This document shows positions 9,412 to 18,948 of a stretch of 64,000 nt of DNA, one piece after another (position 1 is the stretch's first letter; each line of letters opens with the position of its first letter). A program made the position numbers and the translations under genes. Origin of the DNA: Delftia tsuruhatensis NBRC 16741 (GTDB lineage Bacteria; Pseudomonadota; Gammaproteobacteria; Burkholderiales; Burkholderiaceae_C). Under the pieces are notes generated by a model. It was not told the DNA's origin. It searched no databases and saw nothing but the letters and a program-made list of their open reading frames with translations. The stretch is taken from NCBI RefSeq assembly GCF_001571325.1, contig NZ_BCTO01000024.1:124001-188000 (forward strand). Direction: 5' to 3'.

Positions 9412-9843
9412 CTCTCTTGTAGAGGTCCCGTCATCTTGTTGCGTCTTGCTCTGTCTCGCGCCATGGGCAGGCTATCAGCCAGGCCCGGCGCGAACCTTGC
9501 AGAAACAGGCCAGCCGCACCGGCCGATGGCAGTTGGCAGGCAAGGCTTGGAGAGGGGGAGGACGGGACCCCGCGGGAGCGCGGTCTGCTGGATGGCCGAT
9601 GGCCGCCAGGCCAGGCGGCCATGAGAACAAGGTAATCATGGGATATCCCTTCGTTCCGAGCGAACGAGGCCAGGAGCGGCCGTTCCTCAATCTGTAAGAA
9701 TAGGACTACATCTATTTACATTCTGCCAGTATCCAAGCATTGTTCAGGACAAGTTCAGGTACTTGCAGTAGGCAGAAACCTTCACTGGAGGATTTGCGCC
9801 ACAGCCTCCTGCCACCCGGCGTGCGCAAGCTCAACGCAGCACG
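9412..9843. other. Non-coding gap between the two chemoreceptor genes
   Basis: About 430 bp with no ORF that resembles a protein. It holds an inverted repeat GGCCGCC-N6-GGCGGCC (9601-9620), a second one TCGTTC-N5-GAACGA (9651-9667) and an A+T-rich stretch (about 9690-9745) that is the likeliest promoter zone for receptor 1. I could not find a convincing sigma-70 or sigma-28 promoter by eye. The length is unusual for this dense region. Confidence 0.5.
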
Positions 9844-9880
9844 CAAAAAGAAAGCGGCCCCATGCAGGGCATGGGGCCGC
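9844..9880 (-). terminator. Rho-independent terminator of chemoreceptor 2
   Basis: Perfect 12-bp stem (9854-9865 with 9869-9880) around a three-base loop, followed on the reverse strand by TTTCTTTTT. It lies 31 bases past the stop of the gene at 9912-11681. Confidence 0.9.
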
Positions 9881-9911
9881 CAGAGGATGGGGCGCAGCTG
9901 CGGGCAAGGCC

Positions 9912-11681
9912 TCAGAACGCGGCCCACTCCTCGTCGTCGGCGGTCGCGGTCCTGCTGACCTGGGCTGGCGTGGCATGTTTCGCTGGCCGGGCTGCGATGG
10001 GCGCCAGGACCGGCGGTGATGCCAAAGGGGCGGCCGCCGTTGCGCGCGGCGCCGCCACGGCCGCCTTGGCGGCCTCAGCCACCTCGGGGACCGCTGTCGA
10101 GTCTCCCGGCGCCGTGCGAAACACCGATACCGATGCCACCATGGCCCGCGCCTGCTGCTGCAGCGACTGGGCAGCGGCCGCACTTTGCTCGACCAGGGCG
10201 GCGTTCTGCTGGGTGGCCTGGTCCATTTGCGTGATGGCATCGCCCACCTGGGCCACGCCCGCGCTCTGCTCGCTGCTGGCGGCGCTGATCTCGCCCATGA
10301 TGTCGGTCACGCGCCGGATGGCGGCGACGATTTCGGACATGGTCTCGCCGGCCTTGTCCACCAGCTGCGTGCCCTGCTCCACACGCTGCTCGCTGGCCTG
10401 GATCAAGGCCTTGATCTCCTTGGCCGCCTCGGCACTGCGCTGGGCCAGCGTGCGCACCTCGCCGGCCACCACGGCAAAGCCCCGGCCCTGCTCGCCAGCG
10501 CGGGCCGCCTCCACGGCGGCGTTCAGCGCCAGGATATTGGTCTGGAAGGCAATGCCGTCGATCACGCCGATGATGTCGGCGATCTGGCGGCTGCTGTCGT
10601 TGATGCCCTTCATGGTGTCCACCACCTGGGCCACAACCTCGCCGCCACGCGCGGCAATGCCCGAGGCGGAGGCTGCCATCTGGTTGGCCTGGCGCGCGTT
10701 GTCCGCGTTCTGGCGCACGGTGGCGCCCAGCTGCTCCATGGAGGCTGCGGTTTCTTCCAGAGCACTGGCCTGGCTTTCGGTGCGCGCCGACAGGTCCGCA
10801 TTGCCCTGGGCGATCTCGCCAGCGGCCAGCGCCACGCCCTGCGCATTGCCGCGCACATCGCCCACCAGCTCGGCGAGCTTGCGGCGCATGTCCTCCTGTG
10901 CGTTGATGAGCTGGCCCATTTCATCCCGGCGCCGGCTGGTGACCGGCTTTTCCAGATGGCCGGCCGCCACATTGCGCGCCACGGCCACGGCCTGGGCCAC
11001 CGGGCCGGTGACAGCACGCGTGATGGCCCAGCCCACCAGGGCCGCAATCGCCACCACCGCGGCCAGCGTGCCCAGCACCCAGATGCGGGCCAGGTCAAAG
11101 CCTGCCTGCGCCTGCTGCCGCGCCTGCTCGCCCGCCTCGCGCTGCAGGGTCAGCAGGCGGCCGGCGCTTTCGGCCAGCTTGCCGAACTGCGCCTCGGACT
11201 CGCCGGCGAACATCAACCCCATCTCGTCGGCCATGAAGGCCTGCTCCTCGGTGGTGGAATAGTTGCCGGCGCGCGCACGCTCCAGCAATCGCGCATGCAT
11301 GGCCAGGAACTGCTGCTTGAAGCCGAGGTAGTCGTCGAAGGCCGCGCGCAGGGCCTGCTGGTCGATCAGCGAACGCAGGGCCGTCTCATGCTCGCCAATG
11401 GTCTGCAGCCGGTCCTGCACCTGCTTGGCAAAGCCATCGACCTCGGCCAGGCTGCGCGCGGAGGCAATGCCGGCCTCGTGGCGGCGCAGGCGGTTGTATT
11501 CGGATCGCATGGCGCCCGCATGGAACATGCTGGGCAGGGCCACATCCGACAAATGCAATGCGTTGCGGTGCATCTGCGCCAGTTGCAACCAGGCTACCGC
11601 CCCCAGAACCGCCGAGAACAGGACCATGATGAGGAATCCCATGCCCAGCTTCGTGCCCATGCGCCAATCTGCCACCTTCAT
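9912..11681 (-). CDS. Methyl-accepting chemotaxis protein (chemoreceptor 2)
   Basis: 589 residues with the same plan as its neighbour. Membrane helix 1 is at about 12-33, a different periplasmic helical sensor region spans 34-190, membrane helix 2 lies at about 194-215, then HAMP and the signalling hairpin with [20 protein letters not shown]. The cytoplasmic part is close to identical to chemoreceptor 1 over more than 200 residues, while the sensor parts differ. The C-terminus ends EEWAAF, a weaker version of the CheR-binding pentapeptide. The pair looks like a duplication followed by sensor divergence or domain exchange. Each gene has its own long upstream gap. Confidence 0.95.
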   Translation of the reverse strand: MKVADWRMGTKLGMGFLIMVLFSAVLGAVAWLQLAQMHRNALHLSDVALPSMFHAGAMRSEYNRLRRHEAGIASARSLAEVDGFAKQVQDRLQTIGEHETALRSLIDQQALRAAFDDYLGFKQQFLAMHARLLERARAGNYSTTEEQAFMADEMGLMFAGESEAQFGKLAESAGRLLTLQREAGEQARQQAQAGFDLARIWVLGTLAAVVAIAALVGWAITRAVTGPVAQAVAVARNVAAGHLEKPVTSRRRDEMGQLINAQEDMRRKLAELVGDVRGNAQGVALAAGEIAQGNADLSARTESQASALEETAASMEQLGATVRQNADNARQANQMAASASGIAARGGEVVAQVVDTMKGINDSSRQIADIIGVIDGIAFQTNILALNAAVEAARAGEQGRGFAVVAGEVRTLAQRSAEAAKEIKALIQASEQRVEQGTQLVDKAGETMSEIVAAIRRVTDIMGEISAASSEQSAGVAQVGDAITQMDQATQQNAALVEQSAAAAQSLQQQARAMVASVSVFRTAPGDSTAVPEVAEAAKAAVAAPRATAAAPLASPPVLAPIAARPAKHATPAQVSRTATADDEEWAAF

Positions 11682-11755
11682 TTGCTCGCTCCCGGGCCGA
11701 TGTCCCCATCAGCGCCTGATTGATCTGTCCAAACCCTGATCCATGACAAAACAAA

Positions 11756-11789
11756 AAACGCACCCGGCGCCTAGGCATCGGGTGCGTTT
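11756..11789 (-). terminator. Terminator of ppa
   Basis: AAACGCACCCG (11756-11766) pairs with CGGGTGCGTTT (11779-11789), an 11-bp stem with a 12-base loop. The reverse strand continues with six T, so it ends the ppa transcript; the flanking A/T arms would allow action in both directions. Confidence 0.88.
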
Positions 11790-11861
11790 CAAATTGTATC
11801 AACTGCGAAGCGGGCATTTACCTCAGCGCAGTTGAGACTCCCTCGACGGGAGTGAAAGGGA

Positions 11862-12389
11862 TCAGCCCTTGTAGTTGGCGATGCCGTCCACGACTTCCTT
11901 CTTGGCCTCGTCCACGCCCTTCCAGCCCAGAACCTTGACCCACTTGCCCTTTTCCAGGTCCTTGTAGTGCTCGAAGAAATGCTGGATCTGCTTGAGGGTG
12001 ATCTCGTGGATGTCTTCCAGCGTGTTGATCTTGTCGTAGGCGGGCAGCAGCTTTTGCGTGGGCACGGCCAGGACCTTGCCATCCACGCCGGACTCGTCTT
12101 CCATGAGCAGGATGCCGATGGGGCGGCAGGCCACGACCACGCCCGGGGGCAGCGGGAAGGGCGTCATCACCAGCACGTCCACCGGATCGCCGTCGCCGGA
12201 CAGCGTCTGGGGCACATAGCCGTAGTTGGCCGGGTAGTGCATGGCCGTGCCCATGAAGCGGTCCACGAAGACGGCGCCGCTTTCCTTGTCCACTTCGTAC
12301 TTGATGGGATCGGAGTTGGCCGAGATCTCGATCACGACGTTGAAGGATTCAGGAGCGTTCTTGCCCGGTGTGACTTTGTCGAAAGACAT
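11862..12389 (-). CDS. ppa: Inorganic pyrophosphatase
   Basis: 175 residues, the size of family I bacterial pyrophosphatases. It hydrolyses pyrophosphate to two phosphates and so pulls biosynthetic reactions forward. The signature DGDPVD is at 66-71, giving metal ligands Asp66 and Asp71, with Asp103 in ESGVDGK completing the set by family alignment. [14 protein letters not shown] (31-44) and [11 protein letters not shown] (50-60) are typical. The start at 12389 (MSFDKV) is preferred over an upstream in-frame ATG because family members begin here. It is followed by a strong terminator and is probably monocistronic. Confidence 0.95.
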   Translation of the reverse strand: MSFDKVTPGKNAPESFNVVIEISANSDPIKYEVDKESGAVFVDRFMGTAMHYPANYGYVPQTLSGDGDPVDVLVMTPFPLPPGVVVACRPIGILLMEDESGVDGKVLAVPTQKLLPAYDKINTLEDIHEITLKQIQHFFEHYKDLEKGKWVKVLGWKGVDEAKKEVVDGIANYKG

Positions 12390-12536
12390 GATGGATAAGC
12401 AGAGTTGAAACGAAAGAGCCCCCGCAGGGGATAGCAGCGTGATTTTAGGCGCAGGCACACGCCCCCACGGATGGCTCCGCAGGAACGCCCGCCATGCTAA
12501 GGGCGCAAGCCTGCGCCAAGCTTGCAGCGCCCGGTC

Positions 12537-13079
12537 TCAGGCGTGTGCCCCGCCCGCGCGCCGGCGCACGGGGCCGCTGCGCTGCTCCACCGCATGCTGC
12601 ACTTCGCGGCGCAGGCCCAGTGCAAAGCCCAGCTCGGCCAGCACGAACAGGGGTCCGATGACCAGGCCCAGGATGTCGTCCAGGAAGGCTGGTTTGCGGC
12701 CCTCGTAGTAGTGGCCCACGAACTGGATCACCCAGCCCACGGCAAAGATGCCCAGCCCCCATCCCAGCCAAGCCCCCAACGGCAGCATGGCGATGGGCTG
12801 TGCCAAGGCCAGCATCAGGGCAAGCACCACAGCCATGGCAATGCCGTAGCGCAGGTCCAGCAAACAGTAGTAGATGCCTGCCGCCAGCGCCGCCAGCAAG
12901 GCCAGGCTCAGCGGCAGGGCAGGCAGGCCGTCGCCCAATGGCATCGCCCATTGCAGACGTGCCAGCAGGATCACCACGGCCCACATGATCAGCGGCACGC
13001 CAAAGAAGTGCGTGAGGATGTTGCGTGGATCACGGTGATAGTCCGCGTACTGGGACAGTTGGTCGATGAGGGTTTTCAT
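12537..13079 (-). CDS. Mpo1-like (DUF962) membrane protein
   Basis: 180 residues from the ATG at 13079. Four or five hydrophobic segments are visible between 30 and 160. The family motifs are YHRDPRNILTHFFGVP (14-29) and QFVGHYYEGRKPA (119-131), whose histidines match the iron-binding His of yeast Mpo1, a 2-hydroxy fatty acid dioxygenase. Bacterial members (YGL010w-like) are mostly untested, so lipid alpha-oxidation is a suggestion by homology. The gene is divergent from the Crp/Fnr regulator with a 62-bp shared control region. Confidence 0.82.
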   Translation of the reverse strand: MKTLIDQLSQYADYHRDPRNILTHFFGVPLIMWAVVILLARLQWAMPLGDGLPALPLSLALLAALAAGIYYCLLDLRYGIAMAVVLALMLALAQPIAMLPLGAWLGWGLGIFAVGWVIQFVGHYYEGRKPAFLDDILGLVIGPLFVLAELGFALGLRREVQHAVEQRSGPVRRRAGGAHA

Positions 13080-13141
13080 AGGCTGCACCGGCAGTGGATG
13101 TTGCGCAACCATGGTGGTGTCATCAAGGATTGGCGTCTGTC

Positions 13142-13981
13142 ATGAATCCGACACAAGCCTCATCGCACACCTCGGGCTTACCCGCACCGGCAGCTCCGGC
13201 AGCCACGGCAACTGCCGCCGCCACGCGCGGCGTACGGCGCCGCGCAGTGGCCGGTCCGCCGGGCATGGCCGATCTCTGGGCCACCGTCGAGGCAGGCCGC
13301 TGGTTCCACGCCCTGCCGCCAGAGCTGGCCGCGCAGCTCAAGGCACTGGCCCAGCCCCGCACGCTGGCCGCAGGCGACTGGCTGTTTCGCCGGGGCGACC
13401 CGCCCTGTGGCCTGTACGCGGTGGCGCGTGGCGCCCTCAGCATTTCGGGCACGGCCGCCTGCGGCGAGCAGGCCCGCACGGCGCTGCTGGCCCTGGTGGA
13501 GCCGCCGATGTGGCTGGGAGAGATTGCCCTGTTCGATGGCGCACAACGCACGCACGATGCCCAGGCCGCCACGGCCTGCATCGTGCTTCACGTGCCCCAG
13601 GCACCGCTGATGGAGTGGCTGGCCGCCCACCCCGGACACTGGCAAGCGCTGGCGTTGCTGCTGACGGACAAGCTGCGCGTGTGCCTGGTGGCGCTGGAAG
13701 AGCACACGCTGCTGCCGGCCCCCCAGCGCCTGGCGCGGCGCCTGGTGCGCATGGCCGAAGGCTTTGACCAGTGGCAGCCTGACGGCCAGGGCCGCCAGCG
13801 TTGGCGGCGCGAGCTGGATGTGTCCCAGGAGCAGCTGGCGCGCATGCTGGGCCTGTCACGCCAGACCACCAACCAGATCCTGCAGGAGCTGCAACTGGCC
13901 GGCTGCCTGCAGTTGCGGCGCGGCAAGATGGAGGTGCTGGACCGCCAAGGCCTGCGCGACGCGGGCTGGCCTGCGCAGTAG
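13142..13981 (+). CDS. Crp/Fnr family transcription regulator
   Basis: 279 residues from the ATG at 13142; the first 40 are Ala/Thr/Pro-rich and may be non-conserved. The cyclic-nucleotide-type beta barrel covers about 55-165 (AAGDWLFRRGDPPCGLYAVARG, then WLGEIALFDG). The dimer helix and a C-terminal winged helix-turn-helix follow (VSQEQLARMLGLSRQTTNQIL, about 228-248). No N-terminal cysteine set for an Fnr iron-sulphur cluster exists, and the cAMP-contact residues are not conserved, so the signal is unknown. It is 61 bp upstream of an aldehyde dehydrogenase in the same direction and could control that cluster or the divergent Mpo1-like gene. Confidence 0.88.
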   Translation: MNPTQASSHTSGLPAPAAPAATATAAATRGVRRRAVAGPPGMADLWATVEAGRWFHALPPELAAQLKALAQPRTLAAGDWLFRRGDPPCGLYAVARGALSISGTAACGEQARTALLALVEPPMWLGEIALFDGAQRTHDAQAATACIVLHVPQAPLMEWLAAHPGHWQALALLLTDKLRVCLVALEEHTLLPAPQRLARRLVRMAEGFDQWQPDGQGRQRWRRELDVSQEQLARMLGLSRQTTNQILQELQLAGCLQLRRGKMEVLDRQGLRDAGWPAQ

Positions 13982-14042
13982 GCAGGCGCGCTGCAACGCC
14001 CGGGACTGGACAAGCGTCCCGGGCGCCCCACAATCGGGCTCC

Positions 14043-15476
14043 ATGCAATACCACCACATCGGCAATGCGTCCGTGCCTACGGAATCGGGACGCACGATCC
14101 CCGTGCTGGACCCGTCGGACGGGCAGGCTTTCGACGAGCTCCAACGCGGCTCGCCCCAGGACATCGACCTGGCCGTGCGCTCTGCGCGCGAATGCCAGGA
14201 CAGCGTCTGGAGCAAGCTCTCGGCCGCCGAACGCGGGCGCCTGCTGATGCGCCTGTCGGGCAGCGTGCTGCAGCATGCCGATGAACTCACGGCCATCGAG
14301 CAGCGCGACTGCGGCAAGCCCACGCGCCAGGCCCGCGCCGATGCGCTGGCGCTGGCGCGCTACTTCGAGTTCTATGCAGGCGCCTGCGACAAGCTGCACG
14401 GCGAGACCCTGCCCTACCAGCAAGGCTACAGCGCCCTGACCTGGCGCGAGCCCCACGGAGTGACCGGCCATATCGTCCCCTGGAACTACCCCATGCAAAT
14501 CCTGGGCCGCAGCGTGGGCGCAGCGCTGGCCGCGGGCAATACCTGCGTGGTCAAGCCCTCGGAAGACGCCTGCCTGTCCGTGCTGCGCGTGGCGCGGCTG
14601 GCCACCGAGGTCGGCTTTCCGGCAGGCGCCTTCAACGTGGTCACCGGCCTGGGACACGAGGTGGGCGAGGCCCTGGCGCGCCATCCAGGAGTGGACCACC
14701 TGAGCTTCACGGGCAGCCCCGGCGTGGGCACGCTGATCCAGCAGGCTGCAGCCGAACGGCACTGCCCCGTCACGCTGGAGCTGGGCGGCAAGAGTCCGCA
14801 GATCGTGTTCGCGGATGCGGACCTGGACGCCGCCGTGCCGGCCATCGTCAACGCCATCGTGCAGAACGCCGGCCAGACCTGCTCGGCAGGCTCGCGCGTG
14901 CTGATCGACTCGCTGATCTACGAGCCGCTGCTCGAACGCCTGGGCCAGGCCTTCGAGGCGCTGCGCGTGGGTCCGGCCGCCATGGACCTGGACCTGGGTC
15001 CGCTGATCCGCGCCAGCCAGCAGCAGCGTGTCTGGGATTTCCTGTCCGACGCCCAGGTGGCAGGCATTGCCGTGGTGGCGCAGGGCCAGATCGTGGAGCA
15101 TGCGCCCGACAGCGGCTTCTACCAGGCGCCCACCCTGCTGCGCGACGTGCCACCCGAGCACCGGCTGGCGCAGGAAGAGATCTTCGGCCCCGTGCTCTGC
15201 GCCATGCCCTTCCATGACGAGGACCATGCCGTGCAACTGGCCAACGGCACGGCCTACGGCCTGGTGGCCGGCCTGTGGACCCGTGACGGCGCGCGCCAGC
15301 TGCGCCTGGCGCGGCGCCTGCGCTGCGGCCAGGTCTTCGTCAACAACTACGGGGCGGGTGGCGGCGTGGAGCTGCCCTTCGGCGGCGTCAAGTCCAGCGG
15401 CCATGGCCGCGAAAAGGGCTTCGAGGCGCTCTATGGCTTCACCACGCTGAAGACCGTCGCCATACGGCATGGCTGA
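14043..15476 (+). CDS. NAD(P)-dependent aldehyde dehydrogenase
   Basis: 477 residues, standard for the ALDH superfamily. Catalytic residues are intact: Asn148 in IVPWNYP, Glu246 in LELGGKSPQ, Cys280 in NAGQTCSAGSR. The cofactor-binding motif FTGSPGVGT (222-230) and the C-terminal EIFGPVL and PFGGVKSSGHGREKG are present. The enzyme oxidises an aldehyde to its acid. The substrate cannot be read from the sequence; betaine-aldehyde-like and gamma-aminobutyraldehyde-like ALDHs share this layout. It heads a set with DUF2889 and an SDR, consistent with a small catabolic pathway. Confidence 0.93.
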   Translation: MQYHHIGNASVPTESGRTIPVLDPSDGQAFDELQRGSPQDIDLAVRSARECQDSVWSKLSAAERGRLLMRLSGSVLQHADELTAIEQRDCGKPTRQARADALALARYFEFYAGACDKLHGETLPYQQGYSALTWREPHGVTGHIVPWNYPMQILGRSVGAALAAGNTCVVKPSEDACLSVLRVARLATEVGFPAGAFNVVTGLGHEVGEALARHPGVDHLSFTGSPGVGTLIQQAAAERHCPVTLELGGKSPQIVFADADLDAAVPAIVNAIVQNAGQTCSAGSRVLIDSLIYEPLLERLGQAFEALRVGPAAMDLDLGPLIRASQQQRVWDFLSDAQVAGIAVVAQGQIVEHAPDSGFYQAPTLLRDVPPEHRLAQEEIFGPVLCAMPFHDEDHAVQLANGTAYGLVAGLWTRDGARQLRLARRLRCGQVFVNNYGAGGGVELPFGGVKSSGHGREKGFEALYGFTTLKTVAIRHG

Positions 15477-15549
15477 TCCTGGCGCATGACGGAAAATCGC
15501 AAGGTGCCCGGCGCCAGCCGGCCGCACGCGACAGAAAGAAGAATTCCCC

Positions 15550-16149
15550 ATGCCCTTGTCTCCCGTTCCCGACCGCACGCCCCAGCATGAACGCGACGTG
15601 CGCTACCGCAGCTACGCCCGCGCCGATGGCCTCTGGGACATCGAAGGCGAGCTGCGCGACAGCAAGACCCATGACATCGAACTGAGCGGCGGCCGCCACA
15701 TGCCGGCCGGCACGGCCATACACCACATGTGGATACGCACCACGGTCGATGCCCGCCTGGCGGTGCAGGCCATCGAGGTCGTCATGGACTCCCATCCGCT
15801 GGGCCACTGCCCCGAGGCCACGCGGGCCCTGCAGAAAATGGTCGGCTGCAGCATGGCGCGCGGATGGCGCAAGGCCATCAACGAGAACCTGGGCGGCGTG
15901 GCCAGCTGCACGCATCTGCGCGAGCTGCTGTTCAACATGGCCACGGCCGCCTTCCAGTCCGTGCCCGGCGTCTTTGGCGATGCCGACCCCAACCAGCCGC
16001 CACGCCACCTGGGCCAATGCCTGGGCTGGGACTTCAATGGCCCCGGCGTGGCGCGCTACTACCCGCAGTTCGTGGGCTGGCAGCCTGGCACAGGCGGCGT
16101 GGCCCCGACCCCGGCGACCACAGCAACCACCGAAACCCAGGGGGCCTGA
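15550..16149 (+). CDS. DUF2889 family protein
   Basis: 199 residues of unknown function. Recognisable DUF2889 blocks are [20 protein letters not shown] (20-39), the strand-rich middle with [18 protein letters not shown], and [23 protein letters not shown] (about 101-123), which holds the conserved Cys/His. No signal peptide or membrane segment is present. It lies 73 bp after the aldehyde dehydrogenase and 24 bp before the SDR. The family often lies next to degradation genes for aromatic or acyl compounds, so a role in that pathway is inferred from context only. Confidence 0.82.
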   Translation: MPLSPVPDRTPQHERDVRYRSYARADGLWDIEGELRDSKTHDIELSGGRHMPAGTAIHHMWIRTTVDARLAVQAIEVVMDSHPLGHCPEATRALQKMVGCSMARGWRKAINENLGGVASCTHLRELLFNMATAAFQSVPGVFGDADPNQPPRHLGQCLGWDFNGPGVARYYPQFVGWQPGTGGVAPTPATTATTETQGA

Positions 16150-16173
16150 CCCCCGACCGAGGAGCAAAGCCCG

Positions 16174-16959
16174 ATGCGTGTCCAGGACAAATCCATCATC
16201 GTCACAGGCGCCGGCAGCGGCATAGGAGCCGGCATCGCCATGCGGCTGGCCGCCGAAGGCGCGCATATCGTCGTCAACGACATCGACCGCGAGGCCGGCA
16301 CGCGCGTGGCACAGGCCATCAACGCCGTGGGCGGCCGCGCGCTCTATGTGCAGGCGGACATGACGCAGGGCGAACAGGTCAAGGCCCTGGTGGCCGCCAC
16401 GCTGCAGGCCCACGGCCGGCTCGATGTCTTCGTCAACAACGCGGGCTGGACGCACCGCAACCGTCCCATGCTCGAAGTCAGCGAGGCCGAGTTCGACCGG
16501 GTCTATGCCATCAACGTCAAGAGCATTTATCTCTCGGCCATCCACGGCGTGCCGGCCATGCGCGCCAATCCGCCGATGGCCGATGGCCGCCCCGGCGGCG
16601 GCAGCTTCATCAACATCGCCTCCACGGCAGGCCTGCGCCCGCGCCCGGGGCTGACCTGGTACAACGGCTCCAAGGGCGCCGTCATCGTGACCAGCAAGTC
16701 CATGGCCGCGGAACTGGGCCCGGAGAACATCCGCGTCAACTGCATCAACCCCGTCTTCAACCCCGACACAGGCCTGGCCGCCGAGTTTGCCGGCGGCCCC
16801 GTGGACGAGGAGCGCCGCGCGCGCTTTCGCGCGACGATTCCGCTGGGCCGCTTTTCCACGGCGCTGGACGTGGCCAATGCCGCGCTGTATCTGGCCAGCG
16901 ACGAGGCGGCCTTCATCAGCGGCACCTGCATCGAGGTGGACGGAGCGCGCTGCGTCTAG
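16174..16959 (+). CDS. Short-chain dehydrogenase/reductase
   Basis: 261 residues, a classical SDR. The cofactor motif TGAGSGIG is at 11-18, NNAG at 88-91 and the catalytic Ser150, Tyr163, Lys167 (YNGSK) are in place. Asp36 in VVNDID at the end of strand 2 favours NAD(H) over NADP(H). The C-terminal [18 protein letters not shown] is the usual end of the family. It oxidises or reduces an alcohol/ketone of unknown identity, probably in the same pathway as the preceding ALDH and DUF2889 genes. A 65-bp gap separates it from moaA. Confidence 0.92.
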   Translation: MRVQDKSIIVTGAGSGIGAGIAMRLAAEGAHIVVNDIDREAGTRVAQAINAVGGRALYVQADMTQGEQVKALVAATLQAHGRLDVFVNNAGWTHRNRPMLEVSEAEFDRVYAINVKSIYLSAIHGVPAMRANPPMADGRPGGGSFINIASTAGLRPRPGLTWYNGSKGAVIVTSKSMAAELGPENIRVNCINPVFNPDTGLAAEFAGGPVDEERRARFRATIPLGRFSTALDVANAALYLASDEAAFISGTCIEVDGARCV

Positions 16960-17024
16960 ACGCAGATCAAGATCTGCAGGCTTGCGCAGAGCCTGGACAT
17001 AGGCATTCGGGCAAAATCGCGGGC

Positions 17025-18161
17025 ATGGCAGAACGAGTGATCCCCCTGGTCGACGAGCGCGCCCCGACTCGCCCGGCCACCGTGCCAAGACTGCTGCAGG
17101 CGCCCACCGGCGATCTGCGTGACAGGCTTGGCCGGCCGCTGCGCGACCTGCGCATCAGCATCACCGACCGCTGCAACTTCCGCTGCAGCTACTGCATGCC
17201 CAAGGAAGTCTTCGACAAGAACTACCGCTACCTGCCGCACGGCTCGCTGCTGAGCTTCGAGGAGATCACGCGCACGGCCCGCCTGTTCGTGCAGCATGGC
17301 GTGCGCAAGATCCGCCTGACCGGCGGCGAGCCGCTGCTGCGCAAGAACGTGGAAACGCTGGTGGAGCAGCTGTCTGCCCTGCGCACGCCCGACGGCCATC
17401 CGCTGGACCTGACGCTGACCACCAACGGCTCGCTGCTGGCGCGCAAGGCCCGGGCGCTCAAGGCGGCCGGCCTGAACCGCGTCACCGTCAGCCTGGACGG
17501 GCTGGACGACGCGGTGTTCCGCAGCATGAACGACGTGGACTTCCCGGTCTCCGACGTGCTGGCCGGCATCGAGGCGGCCCAGGCGGCAGGCCTGGGCAAC
17601 ATCAAGGTCAACATGGTGGTCAAGCGCGGCACCAACGAGGACCAGATCCTGCCCATGGCGCGCCACTTCCAGGGCACGGGCGTGACCTTGCGCTTCATCG
17701 AATACATGGACGTGGGCGCGACCAACGGCTGGCGCATGAACGAGGTCCTGCCCTCCGACGAAGTCATCGCCCGGCTGCGCGCCGAGCTGCCCCTGGTGCC
17801 GCTGCAGGCCAGCAGCCTGGGCGAGACCGCCGTGCGCTGGGGATATGCCGATGCGCAGGGCCTGCACGATCCCTCGCTGGGCGAGGTCGGCGTGATCAGC
17901 AGCGTCACCCACGCCTTTTGCGGCGACTGCAACCGTGCGCGCCTGTCCACCGAGGGCCGGCTGTACCTGTGCCTGTTCGCCTCCGAAGGCTGGGACCTGC
18001 GCAGCCTGCTGCGCAGCGGCGCCAGCGACGAGGAAGTGGCAGCCGCGCTGGCCCCCATCTGGCAGCAGCGCACCGACCGCTATTCCGAACTGCGCGCCAG
18101 CCTGCCGTCCAGCACGGACACGCAGCGCAGGCGCATAGAGATGAGCTACATCGGCGGCTGA
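17025..18161 (+). CDS. moaA: GTP 3',8-cyclase (molybdenum cofactor step 1)
   Basis: 378 residues. This radical SAM enzyme converts GTP to 3',8-cyclo-7,8-dihydro-GTP, which MoaC turns into cyclic pyranopterin. The N-terminal SAM cluster cysteines are Cys50, Cys54, Cys57 ([13 protein letters not shown]); the second cluster is held by Cys299, Cys302 and Cys316 ([11 protein letters not shown]...CLF). The protein ends YIGG, the double glycine essential for activity. [12 protein letters not shown] is the GGEP motif. A 40-residue N-terminal extension is longer than in E. coli. It starts a moaA-mobA-moeA cluster. Confidence 0.96.
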   Translation: MAERVIPLVDERAPTRPATVPRLLQAPTGDLRDRLGRPLRDLRISITDRCNFRCSYCMPKEVFDKNYRYLPHGSLLSFEEITRTARLFVQHGVRKIRLTGGEPLLRKNVETLVEQLSALRTPDGHPLDLTLTTNGSLLARKARALKAAGLNRVTVSLDGLDDAVFRSMNDVDFPVSDVLAGIEAAQAAGLGNIKVNMVVKRGTNEDQILPMARHFQGTGVTLRFIEYMDVGATNGWRMNEVLPSDEVIARLRAELPLVPLQASSLGETAVRWGYADAQGLHDPSLGEVGVISSVTHAFCGDCNRARLSTEGRLYLCLFASEGWDLRSLLRSGASDEEVAAALAPIWQQRTDRYSELRASLPSSTDTQRRRIEMSYIGG

Positions 18162-18183
18162 GCCCGCGCGTCGCGCGCGGCTC
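18160..18183 (+). terminator. Hairpin between moaA and mobA
   Basis: GAGCC/GGCTC and GCGCG/CGCGC arms form a bulged 10-bp stem around loop TCG, starting at the moaA stop region. It is followed by CCTTTGCCCTT, not a clear U-run, so it may reduce read-through into mobA more than stop it. Confidence 0.4.
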
Positions 18184-18223
18184 CCTTTGCCCTTCCCCTC
18201 GGTTTCTCCATCACAAGCCACAC

Positions 18224-18919
18224 ATGCCCGTTTCCTCCCTGCCCGACACCCTGCCCTTGAGCGACATCACGGGCTGCGTGCTGGCAGGCGGGCGCGGCAT
18301 GCGCATGGGCGGCATCGACAAGGGCCTGCAGCCCTTTCTGGGCCAGCCGCTGGCAGCCCATGCGCTGGACCGCCTTGCGCCCCAGGTCGGGCATCTGATG
18401 CTCAACGCCAATCGCCATGCCGAGGCCTATGCGCAACTGGGCGCCCCCTATGGCGCCCCGGTCTGGCCCGATGCCGAACCCGACTACCCCGGCCCGCTGG
18501 CCGGCTTTCTGAGCGGCCTCACCCATTGCCAGACACCCTGGCTGGTCTGCGTGCCCTGCGACACGCCGCTGTTCCCCCTGGACCTTGTACAGCGGCTCGC
18601 GCAGGCTGCGCTGGCGCAGCAGCCTGCGGCCGACATCGTCGTCGCCCATGGCTGGGAACGCTCGCTTGATACAGATCAATCCAGGCTGCGTGCCCAGCCC
18701 GTGTTCTGCCTGATGCGGTCATCGCTGCGTGATAGCCTGCAGTCCTTCATACGTTCGGGCGGCCGCAAGATCGATGCCTGGACGGGCCAGCACCGCTGCG
18801 CCACCGCCCTCTTCGATCGCGCGGACGACAGCCCGCTGGCCTTTGCCAACGCCAACACGCAGCAGGAGCTGCAGGCCCTGGCGCAGGCCGCGGCCTGTGT
18901 GCCCGTGACGCCGCCGTGA
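18224..18919 (+). CDS. mobA: Molybdenum cofactor guanylyltransferase
   Basis: 231 residues. It transfers GMP from GTP to molybdopterin, giving the guanine dinucleotide cofactor used by DMSO-reductase-family enzymes. The signature [18 protein letters not shown] (18-35) is the nucleotide-binding loop with Lys33, and [10 protein letters not shown] carries the metal-binding Asp. The C-terminal half is normal for the family. The stop overlaps a GTG (GTGA at 18916) in the moeA frame. MobA makes the guanine form, while the xanthine-oxidase-type enzyme encoded nearby (23354-26021) normally needs the cytosine form. Confidence 0.94.
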   Translation: MPVSSLPDTLPLSDITGCVLAGGRGMRMGGIDKGLQPFLGQPLAAHALDRLAPQVGHLMLNANRHAEAYAQLGAPYGAPVWPDAEPDYPGPLAGFLSGLTHCQTPWLVCVPCDTPLFPLDLVQRLAQAALAQQPAADIVVAHGWERSLDTDQSRLRAQPVFCLMRSSLRDSLQSFIRSGGRKIDAWTGQHRCATALFDRADDSPLAFANANTQQELQALAQAAACVPVTPP

Positions 18920-18948
18920 CCGGCCTTGCCCCACCGGATTCCGTTCTG

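Noticed and set aside
9412-9843. Small ORFs between the chemoreceptors as genes
   Set aside because: They lack ribosome sites and any recognisable domain and read as random high-GC translation.
13142-13981. Oxygen-sensing Fnr assignment
   Set aside because: The N-terminal cysteine cluster required for the iron-sulphur centre is absent.
13437-15578. 713-codon reverse frame over the Crp/Fnr and ALDH genes
   Set aside because: It spans two well-supported genes on the other strand and has no recognisable motif.
16960-17024. Possible molybdenum cofactor riboswitch before moaA
   Set aside because: The gap is only 65 bp, too short for the known element, and no matching stem pattern was seen.
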